64,000 bases of DNA from Pirellulales bacterium (lineage in GTDB: Bacteria > Planctomycetota > Planctomycetia > Pirellulales > JAEUIK01): contig JAIBBZ010000005.1 in assembly GCA_019694435.1 (NCBI GenBank), positions 62,001-126,000 on the forward strand, written 5' to 3'. Below are positions 16,693-26,067 of the stretch, piece after piece (position 1 is the stretch's first letter; each line of letters starts with the position of its first letter). A model generated the notes under the pieces. The model did not search any database. It saw only the letters and a program-made list of their open reading frames with translations, and was not told the DNA's origin. Made by a program: the position numbers and the translations under genes.

Positions 16693-17523
16693 ATGCCCAT
16701 CCGCTTCAGTTGCCCTGACGGCCACCCGCTGGTCGTGCCCGATCATCGCGCCGGCAAGGCCGGGCGCTGCCCCGTTTGCCAGCAGCCGGTGAAGATTCCG
16801 CGCGCGGAGAGCCCGGCGGCCGCGCCGGACACGGCGGCTGCCGTTCTGGCCCTGGACGACGACCTGCCTGAGCCGCCGGCCCCCGGTGAGATCGCCGAGG
16901 TGGTTGTCGTCGCCGCGGTGGAAGACGATTTGCCCGATCCGATCGCGCCCGGCGAAGCGGCGGCCCCCGTTGCCTCGCGCGCCGCAGTCGAGCCGGCGCC
17001 TGCGGCGACCACGCCGCGCGCCGCGGTGGCTCCTTCGCGCCCGGACAAGGCCGCGGACGCAGCGACGGCACCGGTGTCCGGCCGCTCCATGGGCACGTAT
17101 GTCTCGCCGTCGCGGTTCGTGTCCCGGGCCTATTTCCTGGCCGCGGTGGCGACGGTGATCACGCTGCTGATGGTGGCGCCGTGCATCGGCTACCTCACCC
17201 AGTGGGCGCCGTGGGCCTGGGTTGTGATGATCGTCGGTCTGGTGCAGGTCGGCTACATCACCTGGATGACACGGCTCCCCGACTGGAGCACCGTGTGGAT
17301 CGGCGCCTGGGCCTTTCTGCCGTCGGCCGGCCTGCACGCGCTCGCGTTTTTCGTCGCTTTGTCGACGTCGCGCGACCGCTGGCCGTTGGGCTTGAGCGAG
17401 GTCGGCGGAAGCGTCGAGCTCTGGGCGGCAGCGACGGCGCTGCTGCTTGGGGCGCTGGCGTTTTCCTGTTGGCGCGTGGCGCGCCCGTGGCGGCTCGACT
17501 ACGAGCAATTTCGCCGCGGCTGA
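16693..17523 (+). CDS. Zinc-ribbon membrane protein, hypothetical
   Basis: The 276-residue protein starts with a short zinc-ribbon-like motif (C7-P-D-G-H11 ... C26-P-V-C29). A long acidic Ala/Pro linker to about 130 follows, then four hydrophobic helices (about 145-165, 170-190, 197-223 and 241-262). The combination of CPDGH/CPVC ribbon, linker and membrane bundle is familiar from planctomycete hypotheticals. The ribbon would face the cytoplasm if the even helix count is right. Function is not known. Confidence 0.72.
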   Translation: MPIRFSCPDGHPLVVPDHRAGKAGRCPVCQQPVKIPRAESPAAAPDTAAAVLALDDDLPEPPAPGEIAEVVVVAAVEDDLPDPIAPGEAAAPVASRAAVEPAPAATTPRAAVAPSRPDKAADAATAPVSGRSMGTYVSPSRFVSRAYFLAAVATVITLLMVAPCIGYLTQWAPWAWVVMIVGLVQVGYITWMTRLPDWSTVWIGAWAFLPSAGLHALAFFVALSTSRDRWPLGLSEVGGSVELWAAATALLLGALAFSCWRVARPWRLDYEQFRRG

Positions 17524-17548
17524 GCGTGGCGGCGTGTAACCAAGTGCG

Positions 17549-18922
17549 CTACGGAGCCACGACTACGCCGCCGACCGCCGACTGCTCGACAAAGGTGTAG
17601 TTGAACGAGAACGGAACCACGCCGTAGATGCCCTGGGTGAAGACCAGGTCGATGAACTCGTCCACCACCTTGATGGGCATCTTGGGCACCACGATGGTGT
17701 CCGAGTCGTTCAGCCAGATCTCGTCGGCCGGCGTCGGCTTCTTGCCGTATAGCGCGGCACGCAGGTCGAGCATCGTGGCCAGCAAACGCCAGTCGTCGCC
17801 GCGGCGGAACACGACGATCTGCCGGGTGTTGCCGCCTACGGTCCAACTGCCGGCCATGGCGATGGCCTGCATCGCCGTCGTCGGGCCGGTCAAGTCGTAG
17901 CGACCCGGCTTGGCCACCTCGCCGAGCACGTAGACATAACGCGGAGCGCGAACGACCAGCACGGGGGTGACTTCCAGACCTTCGACTTCTTGTGCATAGC
18001 GATGGTTCAGCTCGCGCTGCACTTCTTCGAGCGTCATGCCTTGCACAAAGGTGTTGCCGATGGCCGGCAACTGGATCGTGCCTTCGGGCGTGACCCGGGC
18101 GCGGCGGAATTGACCGCCGCCCAGGCCCTGGCGGCTGTCGACCGTGGCTCGGATGTCTTCCAGCCGGGTGTTGACCTTGATCGGCAACACGGTGATGGCC
18201 GGGTCGTTGTAGTACTTGCGGTACTGCTCTTGCAGTTCCTCGCGCAACTGGGCGACGCTGCGCCGCGTGGCCTTCACCTCGTTCAAGATCGGCAGCACGA
18301 TCGTGCCGTCGGGCTGTACGACCAGCGAACGGTTCAGGTTGGGGTCGGTGAACGACTCGACGCGGATTTCGTCGCCGACGTTCAACTCGTAGGGACGCGA
18401 GGTCTCTTCGCGCGTAATCCGGTAGACGACTTCCAGCTCGTCATCGACCCGGAGACGATACTCCGGCACGTGCGCCGTACGCGCGTGGCCGACATATTCG
18501 CCCTGGGCGAACGCCTGCCAGAACAAGATCCGCGCCGTCTGCCAATGCAACTCGCCACAGCCGCCGGTGTCCGATGCATCAACGCCGCGAATCGGGTAGG
18601 GGGCCGCCGGGCCGAGCGCCTGGCACAGGTTGACCGAACCTCGCAACTCGCGCTCCGGACCGCTGGGCAGAAACAACGCCGGCGAAATTCCCGCCGGTGC
18701 CCGCAGGGCGGCGGCCTGCTCGACGGCCAATTGTCCGGGCCGGGCGGCACTGGCGCGGGCCGCCAGGTGTCGGTTCATCTGCGAAACGGCTGCGCCTAGC
18801 AGCAGGACGCAAGTGATGAACGTCGGCAGCGGCCAGCCGTCGAGCGCACAAGCGCGCCGCAAGGCATTCGTCCACCGCGCCGCCCGCGAACGGGCCAACA
18901 TGGAATTCTGCGAGTTGTTCAC
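17549..18922 (-). CDS. Wza-like polysaccharide export protein (Poly_export/SLBB), membrane-anchored
   Basis: The 457-residue protein contains a Poly_export domain (YELNVGDEIRVESF ... VQPDGTIVLPILNEVKATRRSVAQLREELQEQY). SLBB-type repeats follow (VTPEGTIQLPAIG, YVLGEVAKPGRYDLTGPTTAMQAIAMAG). Such proteins form the outer channel for capsule or exopolysaccharide. Instead of a lipoprotein signal there is one N-terminal hydrophobic helix (about 33-50) without a lipobox cysteine. GTG 18922 was chosen because AGGA lies 8 nt upstream; ATG 18931 is the alternative. It follows the TPR gene on the same strand by 65 bp. No Wzc or Wzx/Wzy genes are nearby. Confidence 0.85.
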   Translation of the reverse strand: MNNSQNSMLARSRAARWTNALRRACALDGWPLPTFITCVLLLGAAVSQMNRHLAARASAARPGQLAVEQAAALRAPAGISPALFLPSGPERELRGSVNLCQALGPAAPYPIRGVDASDTGGCGELHWQTARILFWQAFAQGEYVGHARTAHVPEYRLRVDDELEVVYRITREETSRPYELNVGDEIRVESFTDPNLNRSLVVQPDGTIVLPILNEVKATRRSVAQLREELQEQYRKYYNDPAITVLPIKVNTRLEDIRATVDSRQGLGGGQFRRARVTPEGTIQLPAIGNTFVQGMTLEEVQRELNHRYAQEVEGLEVTPVLVVRAPRYVYVLGEVAKPGRYDLTGPTTAMQAIAMAGSWTVGGNTRQIVVFRRGDDWRLLATMLDLRAALYGKKPTPADEIWLNDSDTIVVPKMPIKVVDEFIDLVFTQGIYGVVPFSFNYTFVEQSAVGGVVVAP

Positions 18923-18987
18923 GAGTGACATCCTGTCTGACGAAAACTCGAGCTCGTGGTGACCGGCGAATAAGGTTTTGGGGCTAC

Positions 18988-21168
18988 TCAGCGCGACCTG
19001 GAACTGTTGCCGACGTGCGACGCCTGGGCGGCAGTCGTCGCCGTCGCGCTCGACGGCGAAGGTGCTCCCACTTCGTTGGTCGAGGTCTGCGCGAAAGCTT
19101 CGGGGCTCATCCATTGCACTTGAGGATGCAGGCTGATATTGCGCTTGGCCGCCAATTGGCGCTGGTGCTCTTCGCAGGTCTTGGCTTCGAGCTGCGCCAA
19201 CTTGCCCAGGTCTTGCTCGCCCAGTTGGAAGTGGACGATCGCCAGGTTCTGCCAGGTGGTCGGCTGCGGCGATACCCGGGCACTGTGCAGCAAGGCATCG
19301 CGAGCCTGTTCGTAGCGGCCATAACGGGCCAGCAACACGCCCAGCTCGTTGGCAGCCAGTGCGTTGCGCGAGTCGACCATGACGGCCGCCTGATGCAGCA
19401 CGAGCGCCTTGGGCTCGGCGGCGCGAACCTTCGATTCGGGAATCGCCGCAAACGCGGCGTGCAGCTTGCCGAGGCCGAACAGCGCCATGCTGAAAGCCAT
19501 CTCGCTGCCGCCGGCGACAGCGAGCTGTTCCTGGGCATAGGTGTAATAACGTTGCCGGGCCTCGAGCGGCCGGAGCCGCGCGGCTTCTTCGGCATTCAGT
19601 ACCTGCGAGCGGTGCGCCTGGGCGATCAGGCGGACATTCAAGTCGTCTTCGAGGCCTTTGCCGGTCGGCAGGAACTCGTCAGATTCTTCGAGTGCCCGGA
19701 GGCCTTCGGACAGTGCGCGGCTGTGCCGGTCGGTGCCTTCATGCACGTCGAGTGCCTCGGCCACGAGTCGCAACGCGATGGTGAACTCGCTTTGGGCCGA
19801 GAGAAACGCACGGCGGCCGGCGAGCTGGAAACCGTTGAGCGTGTGCGCGTCGGCGCGTTGCGCGACCATTTCCAGGTCGCGCGACCGGGTCATCGACTCG
19901 GGCGAACGCGGATTCTGCCGCGTGAGCAATTCGCCGAAGATCTTCGGCGGGCCGAAGCCCTGGCCCGGCAGGCGCGGCGTGGCCTGGCTGATCGTCGGCA
20001 GCGGCGAATGCCCGGCGGCCAGCGGATAGGCGGTCAGCGGCGCGCCACCGGACGGCGCACCCGGCGTGTGCAGCTTGGCCCAACGCTGGTCGCGGGGCGC
20101 AGCGGACGGAGCTTCGGCAGGCGCGGTCGACTGCTGCCCGGCCACCTGAGGCTCAGCGGCAGGAGCTACGGGCTGCATTTCCGGCATGCCCTCGACTGGG
20201 GTGACCACCGGTGTCGCGTTTTGCGGCGAAGCAACCAGCGGCGCGTTGGCGAGTGGCTGCGAGGCGGTTTGCGCGGCCGTGTCGGGGGCAACGATTGCTG
20301 GTTCTTCGGTCTGGACCGGCTCGACACCTGCGATGGCCGGCGGTGCATCGACGACCACCTCGACCACCGGCGTGCTCGTCGAGGGCGACGGGGGAATCGG
20401 ATGGTGTAGCGAAGGTACGCTCGGCGAATCACCGGCAGTTTCCGACGCGACGCCATCGGTGTCCCCGGCGGCGGTGGCGGCCGATGCATCGATGGCCAGC
20501 GGTTCCGAGATTTCGATTTCCGCTTCGCCCGCCTCGACCGGTTCGTTGACCAGCAACGGGGCGTCGCCATAGCCCGGCGCATCGATCACCGCCTCGACCA
20601 CAGGTGCGCCGGGCGACGGCGCTGGTGACGACGGCGCGGCGGGAGAAGATGCTACGGGCGTCGGCGCAGCGGGCGCCGGAGTTTCGAAAGTGAATTGCCG
20701 GCGCCGCGCGTTGGGCGACGGCAGGCGGGCCTCGGAAATCACTTCGGCGGGCGGATCCACGGCGTATTCTGCCTCGTCTGCGACGGGGCTCGGCGGTTCC
20801 GGCGCCGGATCGGCGATCGGGGCAGGCGCGGGATCGTACGCGGGTGCCGCGTCGGGCACCGCTTCGACCACGGCTGCCGCCGAGTGCGGCGAAGGCAGCC
20901 GGCGATTGTTCGTGCTCGAACTGTCGACACGGCGGGCTCGTGAACGCGCGTGGGGCGAGATGTGAGCGTCGCCTACATACTCGACGACGGGCTCAACGCC
21001 GCCGGTCAACACGATCGCCGACGATTCGGTCTGCGAGGCGCGTTGCGACGTGGCGGGCGTGCTCGTGACGGGCGATTGCGCCGGCTCGCCACTCGAAAAC
21101 CAGCAGGCCGCGGCACCAAACATCGGTGCCAGCCAAATCGCGCGGTGATAACGTCGCTGTTGTTTCAT
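18988..21168 (-). CDS. TPR protein with long proline/alanine-rich region and VVExVxDA repeats
   Basis: The 726-residue protein has an N-terminal signal-anchor (about 10-27), then some 300 residues rich in Pro, Ala, Glu and Ser. Within this region VVE-x-V-x-DA occurs four times, at 61-68, 100-107, 190-197 and 268-275. LPSP[HN] recurs near 91-95 and 149-153. From about residue 440 the chain becomes helical with TPR-type repeats (for example LAANELGVLLARYGRYEQARDALLHSARVSP and TWQNLAIVHFQLG). It lies upstream of the polysaccharide export gene in the same orientation, so an envelope assembly scaffold is plausible. It was not recognised beyond TPR. Confidence 0.75.
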   Translation of the reverse strand: MKQQRRYHRAIWLAPMFGAAACWFSSGEPAQSPVTSTPATSQRASQTESSAIVLTGGVEPVVEYVGDAHISPHARSRARRVDSSSTNNRRLPSPHSAAAVVEAVPDAAPAYDPAPAPIADPAPEPPSPVADEAEYAVDPPAEVISEARLPSPNARRRQFTFETPAPAAPTPVASSPAAPSSPAPSPGAPVVEAVIDAPGYGDAPLLVNEPVEAGEAEIEISEPLAIDASAATAAGDTDGVASETAGDSPSVPSLHHPIPPSPSTSTPVVEVVVDAPPAIAGVEPVQTEEPAIVAPDTAAQTASQPLANAPLVASPQNATPVVTPVEGMPEMQPVAPAAEPQVAGQQSTAPAEAPSAAPRDQRWAKLHTPGAPSGGAPLTAYPLAAGHSPLPTISQATPRLPGQGFGPPKIFGELLTRQNPRSPESMTRSRDLEMVAQRADAHTLNGFQLAGRRAFLSAQSEFTIALRLVAEALDVHEGTDRHSRALSEGLRALEESDEFLPTGKGLEDDLNVRLIAQAHRSQVLNAEEAARLRPLEARQRYYTYAQEQLAVAGGSEMAFSMALFGLGKLHAAFAAIPESKVRAAEPKALVLHQAAVMVDSRNALAANELGVLLARYGRYEQARDALLHSARVSPQPTTWQNLAIVHFQLGEQDLGKLAQLEAKTCEEHQRQLAAKRNISLHPQVQWMSPEAFAQTSTNEVGAPSPSSATATTAAQASHVGNSSRSR

Positions 21169-21366
21169 CGTGCTCGACCCGCTCGCTGTCTACTGCTGGC
21201 TCGAAACGATAGCTGCTGATCCCTTGAAATCCTCCAAGGCATCGTTGGCAGAATCGACCAGCCGTGCGCAGAGCGTCCAGCAAAAAGCGGTCAGCCAGGC
21301 GCGCAGCACGGCGACACGCTAGCAGCAGAACTGGCAGAGTCGCACGAAGTTAACACCGCAGGCGTG

Positions 21367-22332
21367 CTAGCAGTTGTTGGCTGCACGCTGGCTGGTGGTG
21401 TCGAGCGGATAGGCCTCGAAACCTTCCGCTCGTAGGCGCTCGACGAAGCTCAAAGGGCCATGCGTCGCATAGATCACGCGCGGCCGAACTTGCCGCGCCG
21501 CTGCTAGCAGTTCCTCGTAATCGGCGTGATCCGACAAGGGCACCGCGTGCTGCGCCTGGTTCCGGTTCCAGGGCATGCCATACGCGGCCCAGCCGGTGAC
21601 GGCGATGGTCGTCACGCGGCCCAGCCGTGGCATGGCCGCTGTCTTCGGGCCCCAAGGTGGCATGACCACCGCATGCCCCGGGCGGATGTGGCCGGGGTAT
21701 TCGGCGACGTTGCCCAGATCGACACCGTATTCCTGGTAAATCCTGCTGATGGCAAAGGCCCGCGGATGTTGCAGGACGGGAATCCCTGCCTGGGTGAGGA
21801 TTGCGGTGACCTCTTGGGCCTTACCCAGCGCGTAGGCCAGCACGACTGGCGTCGTACCGTGCTCGAAGGCGCCTCGGACGAGGCTCAGCAACTGACCGAT
21901 GGCCTCGTCCCGAGGCGGATGTCGATAGCGCGGGTCGCCATAGGTCGACTCCATCACCAACACGTCGGCCTGCGGCAATTCGGCGGCTTCGGCCGTGAGC
22001 GACGGCTGCAATTTGAAGTCACCGGTGTAGAGCAACCGCGTCTGGCCGTCGTCGGCCAGCAGCATGGCCGAACCCAGGCAATGTCCGGCTGGATAGACGG
22101 TCAATTGCATGCCGCCCCAGCTCGTCGTCGCGCGATATTCGAGCGGCAGCACCTCGCGCGGACCATAGCGCAGCCGATAGAGCGCACCCGTGGCCGGCGT
22201 GCACAGTGCCAGCACGTGCGACGCCATGTGGTCGGCGTGGGCGTGCGAGATAAAGCCTCGCTGCTGGCGGCGCCGGACGTCGAGCCCCAGATCGGCTCGC
22301 GTCAACTTCAAGCCGCGGTCGTAGTGAAACAC
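21367..22332 (-). CDS. Metallo-beta-lactamase-fold exonuclease-like protein
   Basis: The 321-residue protein has the metal-binding motif SHAHADHM (HxHxDH), then YPAGHCLGSAML, LLYTGDFKLQPS, ADVLVMESTYGD and a late LSDHADYEEL. This is the pattern of the ligase-associated/SNM1-like exonuclease and mRNA-3'-end-processing branch of the MBL superfamily. The usual ligase and helicase partners are not adjacent. A DNA or RNA nuclease is the best guess. The next gene upstream on the strand (start 23239) ends 17 bp before it, so the two may be co-transcribed. Confidence 0.8.
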   Translation of the reverse strand: MFHYDRGLKLTRADLGLDVRRRQQRGFISHAHADHMASHVLALCTPATGALYRLRYGPREVLPLEYRATTSWGGMQLTVYPAGHCLGSAMLLADDGQTRLLYTGDFKLQPSLTAEAAELPQADVLVMESTYGDPRYRHPPRDEAIGQLLSLVRGAFEHGTTPVVLAYALGKAQEVTAILTQAGIPVLQHPRAFAISRIYQEYGVDLGNVAEYPGHIRPGHAVVMPPWGPKTAAMPRLGRVTTIAVTGWAAYGMPWNRNQAQHAVPLSDHADYEELLAAARQVRPRVIYATHGPLSFVERLRAEGFEAYPLDTTSQRAANNC

Positions 22333-22348
22333 GCGGCCCTCTCCCGGC

Positions 22349-23239
22349 TCAGCTCGTTGCCAGCAGTTTGCCGGCGGGCGACAGCCCGGCCGCTTTCCAG
22401 AGATAGTTCATCGACTCGCCGCACTGCTTGACCAGGGCGGCGCGGTTCTTTTCGGCCATGCCGGACGGGTGCGGAGTGGGGGTGACGGGCCCGTCATAAC
22501 CGGCCCGCGCCAGCGCGACGAGCACCGCGCACGAATCGTTCGCGTCACCTTCGCCGGCGGCCCGGCGCGCGGTGTGCGGCAGCTCGGACGGCACCGCGTC
22601 TTGCGCGGCGCCGGCGACGTACACGTTCACGACTTGCGCCGCGTTGAGCTTGCCCGCCATTTCGGCCACGTCATGCCCGGCGACGTATAGGTCCCAGGTG
22701 TCGACCAGCACGCCGATATTCTTGGCGTTGATCATGCCCACCAGCAGAAGCAACTGATCGAACGTGTGAATAAACTCGAAATTCTTGCCGGCCCGCAGGT
22801 CGGCCGCGGCCTGAATGCCGACGCCCAGGCGAATGCCATAGCGGTCCAGCAGGGCGGCCAGTTCTTGCAGACGTTGCCGGCAAAACTCGAAATTCGCGTG
22901 ATAGTGTCGCGCGTCGGAGCCCGGCATCAGCCAGGTAAGGGCGCGCGTACATTGCATCTGCTGGGCGATTTCGGCCAGCTCGGGCAGCCGTTCCAGGTCG
23001 CGCTTGTAGGCAGCGTCGTCGTCGCCGCACCAGTCAACCGGCAGGCGGAACGCCGCCACCTTCAGCCGGGCGCTGTCGATCAGCCTGCGGGCATGGGGCA
23101 ATCCATGCGACTTGACCCGATCGGCGAACTCGACGAGCGGAAGCTCGAATCCTTTGAATCCATTCGAGAGGGCGAACTCGTTGAGTTCGCTTTGGGTAGC
23201 CGTCATACCCAGCGCTTCAAGGCTGAGGCAGCGAAACAT
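22349..23239 (-). CDS. Sugar phosphate isomerase/epimerase-like TIM-barrel protein
   Basis: The 296-residue protein from ATG 23239 (GGAG 7 nt upstream) matches the xylose-isomerase-like TIM-barrel family (AP_endonuc_2). Visible stretches include GFKGFELPLVEFADR, CTRALTWLMPGSDARHY, LGVGIQAAADLRAGKNFEF, NIGVLVDTWDLYVAG and GYDGPVTPTPHPSG. The usual catalytic Glu/His positions are not all obvious, so substrate and even activity are open. The open frame continues to 24031, but that part is antisense to purH and is not coding. Confidence 0.75.
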   Translation of the reverse strand: MFRCLSLEALGMTATQSELNEFALSNGFKGFELPLVEFADRVKSHGLPHARRLIDSARLKVAAFRLPVDWCGDDDAAYKRDLERLPELAEIAQQMQCTRALTWLMPGSDARHYHANFEFCRQRLQELAALLDRYGIRLGVGIQAAADLRAGKNFEFIHTFDQLLLLVGMINAKNIGVLVDTWDLYVAGHDVAEMAGKLNAAQVVNVYVAGAAQDAVPSELPHTARRAAGEGDANDSCAVLVALARAGYDGPVTPTPHPSGMAEKNRAALVKQCGESMNYLWKAAGLSPAGKLLATS

Positions 23240-23485
23240 AGACACTCCGGGACTCTGAACCTGACTTTCAAGTCCCGAATTATGCCAGATTTCTGCCGCT
23301 CCACAATGCGTCTGCGCGACGCAGGGCGACGACCCTAGGTCGCGTCGCTCCCTGGTTGACCGCTCGCTTAGCGCAACGTAAACAACAAGCCTCGCATTGT
23401 TCGAGGTGCCTAGCCGAGGAATGGCCAAAGCGGCCGGCGGCGGCAACTCGCGACGCACATGTTCACGCCGCGCTGGAGCAAGCGT
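23240..23485. other. Divergent intergenic region
   Basis: This gap lies between the leftward isomerase-like gene and purH. It holds one GC-rich hairpin: GCGACG (23316-23321) with CGTCGC (23343-23348), enclosing AGGG/CCCT. No T-run is present. No purine-responsive element was recognised. Confidence 0.3.
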
Positions 23486-25090
23486 ATGTCGTCCCCCCCG
23501 GTCAAGCGGGCCTTGATCAGCGTTAGCGACAAGCAGCAGCTCGCCGATTTTGCCCGCGAGCTGGTCGCCTGCGGTATCGAAATCTACAGCAGCGGCGGCA
23601 CCTGTGCGCACTTGCGCCAGGCCGGGCTCGACGTGCGCGAGGTGTCCGAGTACACGGGCTTTCCCGAAATGCTCGAAGGCCGCCTCAAGACGCTGCACCC
23701 GAAGATTCATGGCGGCATTCTCGCGCGGCACGACATGGCCAGCGACATGACCTCGCTGGCCGAACACGGCATCGTGACTTTCGAGCTGGTCGTGGTGAAT
23801 TTGTATCCGTTCCAGCAGACCGTGGCCCGCCCCGAGGTAACGCTCGACGAGGCGATCGAGAACATCGACATCGGCGGGCCGACCATGGTGCGTTCGGCCG
23901 CCAAGAATCATGCGCACGTCGCGATCGTCACCAGCCCCGAGCAATACTCCGAGGTGCTGGCCGAGATCCAGTTGACGCGTCGCACGACGCCCGAGCTGCG
24001 GCGGCGCCTGGCCTTGGCGGCGTTCGAGCACACGGCCCGTTACGACCGCGCCATTGCCGACTTTTTGAGCGGAGCCGGATACGGCGGGCCCGCTGGCGAG
24101 GGGGCCGACGACGATGCGGCCCTGGTGCGAGACTTTCCGCGGTCGCTACAGCTCAGCCTGCAACGGACGGCGGTGCTCCGCTATGGCGAGAATCCGCATC
24201 AACGCGGCGCGGTCTATGCCGAGACCGGTAGCGGCGGGCTGGTCGCCGCACGGCAGCTCAACGGCAAGGAACTGTCGTATAACAACCTGCTCGATCTCGA
24301 TAGTGCGTTGGCGATCGTCCGCGGCCTGCCCGGCCCGGCCGTCAGCGTCATCAAGCACAACAATCCGTGCGGTGCCGCGACGGCGGACAACCTGGCCGAG
24401 GCTGCCCGCCGCGCAATGGACGCCGATCCGCTGAGCGCCTTTGGCGCCGTGCTGGGGATCAACCGCAAGGTCGACGCCGCCACGGCCGACGTCTTGACGG
24501 CGCCGGGCACCTTTATCGAGGCGATCGCCGCGCCGGCTTTTGAAGAGGCCGCGCTCGACATCCTGACCACTCGCCCCAAGTGGAAGGTCAACGTGCGTTT
24601 GCTGGCGACGGGGTCCCTTGCCGTGACCGGCGGCTATCGCGAGCTGCGGCGGATCTCCGGAGGATACCTCTGCCAGGACGCCGACGTCGGCTCCGACCCG
24701 GAAAGCGAATGGCAGGTGGTGACTGCCCGTCAGCCCTCGCCGCGCGAACGCGACGAGTTGAGCTTTGCCTGGGCCGTGGTTCGGCACGTGAAATCCAACG
24801 CCATCGTCGTGACCCACGAGGGCGCGCTGTGCGGCACCGGCGCGGGGCAGATGAGCCGGGTCGATTCCGTCGAAATCGCGCTGCGCAAGGCCGGCGAACA
24901 GGCCAAGGGTGCCGTGCTCGGCTCGGACGCGTTTTTTCCCTTTCCCGATTCGATCGATTTGGCCGCCGCGGCGGGCATTCGGGCCATCATCCAGCCGGGC
25001 GGCTCGAAGAAAGACGACGAAGTCATTGCCGCCTGCGACCGTTATTCAATCGCGATGGTCTTCACCGGCCGGCGGCACTTCAAGCACTGA
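23486..25090 (+). CDS. purH: Bifunctional AICAR transformylase / IMP cyclohydrolase
   Basis: The 534-residue enzyme performs the last two steps of IMP synthesis. The N-terminal MGS-like cyclohydrolase domain shows KRALISVSDK, YSSGGT, TGFPEMLEGRLKTLHPKIHGGIL and NLYPF. The C-terminal transformylase domain shows RYGENPHQ, KELSYNNLLDLD, VIKHNNPCGAA and DAFFPFPDSID. Length and motifs are normal for the family. ATG 23486 has GGAG 9 nt upstream and fits the family start; ATG 23459 is in frame but has no ribosome site. trpC follows after 190 bp on the same strand. Confidence 0.97.
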   Translation: MSSPPVKRALISVSDKQQLADFARELVACGIEIYSSGGTCAHLRQAGLDVREVSEYTGFPEMLEGRLKTLHPKIHGGILARHDMASDMTSLAEHGIVTFELVVVNLYPFQQTVARPEVTLDEAIENIDIGGPTMVRSAAKNHAHVAIVTSPEQYSEVLAEIQLTRRTTPELRRRLALAAFEHTARYDRAIADFLSGAGYGGPAGEGADDDAALVRDFPRSLQLSLQRTAVLRYGENPHQRGAVYAETGSGGLVAARQLNGKELSYNNLLDLDSALAIVRGLPGPAVSVIKHNNPCGAATADNLAEAARRAMDADPLSAFGAVLGINRKVDAATADVLTAPGTFIEAIAAPAFEEAALDILTTRPKWKVNVRLLATGSLAVTGGYRELRRISGGYLCQDADVGSDPESEWQVVTARQPSPRERDELSFAWAVVRHVKSNAIVVTHEGALCGTGAGQMSRVDSVEIALRKAGEQAKGAVLGSDAFFPFPDSIDLAAAAGIRAIIQPGGSKKDDEVIAACDRYSIAMVFTGRRHFKH

Positions 25091-25280
25091 CGCCACCCGC
25101 CAGTGTGAGGATCGGGTTACACACCCCGGGCCGAAAGCGGACTGCGGCAATCGCGACCCTCTCCCCCAAGCTTGGCGGGTGCGGTAAGTTCAAGGGGATT
25201 TGCCCCGGCCGTGGGAGCTTGCCTGACGCGCCCGGAGGCAATCAGATTGGTCGGTCCGCATAGAAGCCGTCGGATTTGGC

Positions 25281-26063
25281 ATGACCTCGATTCTCAATGA
25301 AATCGTTGCCCAGAAATGGCGCGACATCGAACAGGCCCGGGCCGTGACGCCGCTCGAAGCGCTCAAAGAGCAGGCTGCGGCGGCGCCGCCCGTTCGCGAC
25401 TTTTTCGGCGCACTGGCCGCACCGGGACCGGTCCGCCTGATTGCCGAGGTGAAACGGGCCAGCCCGTCGCGCGGGCCGATTCGCCCCGATGCCGACCCGG
25501 TGCAGGTTGCCAGCACCTATGCGCAGCACGGTGCCAGTTGCATCAGCGTACTGACCGATCAGGTCCATTTTCAGGGCAGCTTCGACGATCTGCGAGCCGT
25601 CAGGGCCGCCGTGGGGGTGCCCTTGCTGTGCAAGGATTTCATCGTCGACGTCTACCAGCTCTACCAGGCACGGGCCGCAGGGGCCGACGCGGTATTGTTG
25701 ATCGCCGAATGCCTCGACGACCAGCGGCTGAGGCTGTTGTACCGCGAGGCACTGATGCTGGGGCTCACGCCGCTGGTCGAATTGTTCGAAGCGGCCAACC
25801 TGGCCCGGGTGCTGTCGACCGGCGCGACCCTCGTGGGCATCAACAATCGCGACCTGCGAACGTTTTCGGTCGATTTGGAGCATACCGTGCGGCTCTGTCC
25901 GCAGATTCCGGACGAGTGCCTGGTGGTCGGCGAAAGCGGTATTCGGGTTCGGGCCGATGTCGAGCGGCTGGCCGCCGCCGGCGTGAAGGCCATTCTCGTC
26001 GGCGAAGCGCTGATGGAAAGCGCCGATATCGGCCGCGCGGTGGAAGAACTGCTCGGGCGCTGA
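25281..26063 (+). CDS. trpC: Indole-3-glycerol phosphate synthase
   Basis: The 260-residue TIM-barrel enzyme closes the indole ring in tryptophan synthesis. Diagnostic stretches are LIAEVKRASPSRGPI, GASCISVLTD, PLLCKDFIVDVYQ, GADAVLLIAECL, VGINNRDLRTF and VVGESGIR. Together they supply the catalytic Lys/Glu set. It stands alone, without other trp genes, as is common in planctomycetes. It ends 4 bp before the convergent small gene at 26068. The 190 bp upstream (25091-25280) hold nothing recognised apart from a short GGGG/CCCC hairpin. Confidence 0.96.
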   Translation: MTSILNEIVAQKWRDIEQARAVTPLEALKEQAAAAPPVRDFFGALAAPGPVRLIAEVKRASPSRGPIRPDADPVQVASTYAQHGASCISVLTDQVHFQGSFDDLRAVRAAVGVPLLCKDFIVDVYQLYQARAAGADAVLLIAECLDDQRLRLLYREALMLGLTPLVELFEAANLARVLSTGATLVGINNRDLRTFSVDLEHTVRLCPQIPDECLVVGESGIRVRADVERLAAAGVKAILVGEALMESADIGRAVEELLGR

Positions 26064-26067
26064 TTCC

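Noticed and set aside
23240..24031. Upstream extension of the sugar isomerase-like gene
   Set aside because: The extra part is antisense to purH. The real start at 23239 has a good ribosome site and family-like N-terminus.
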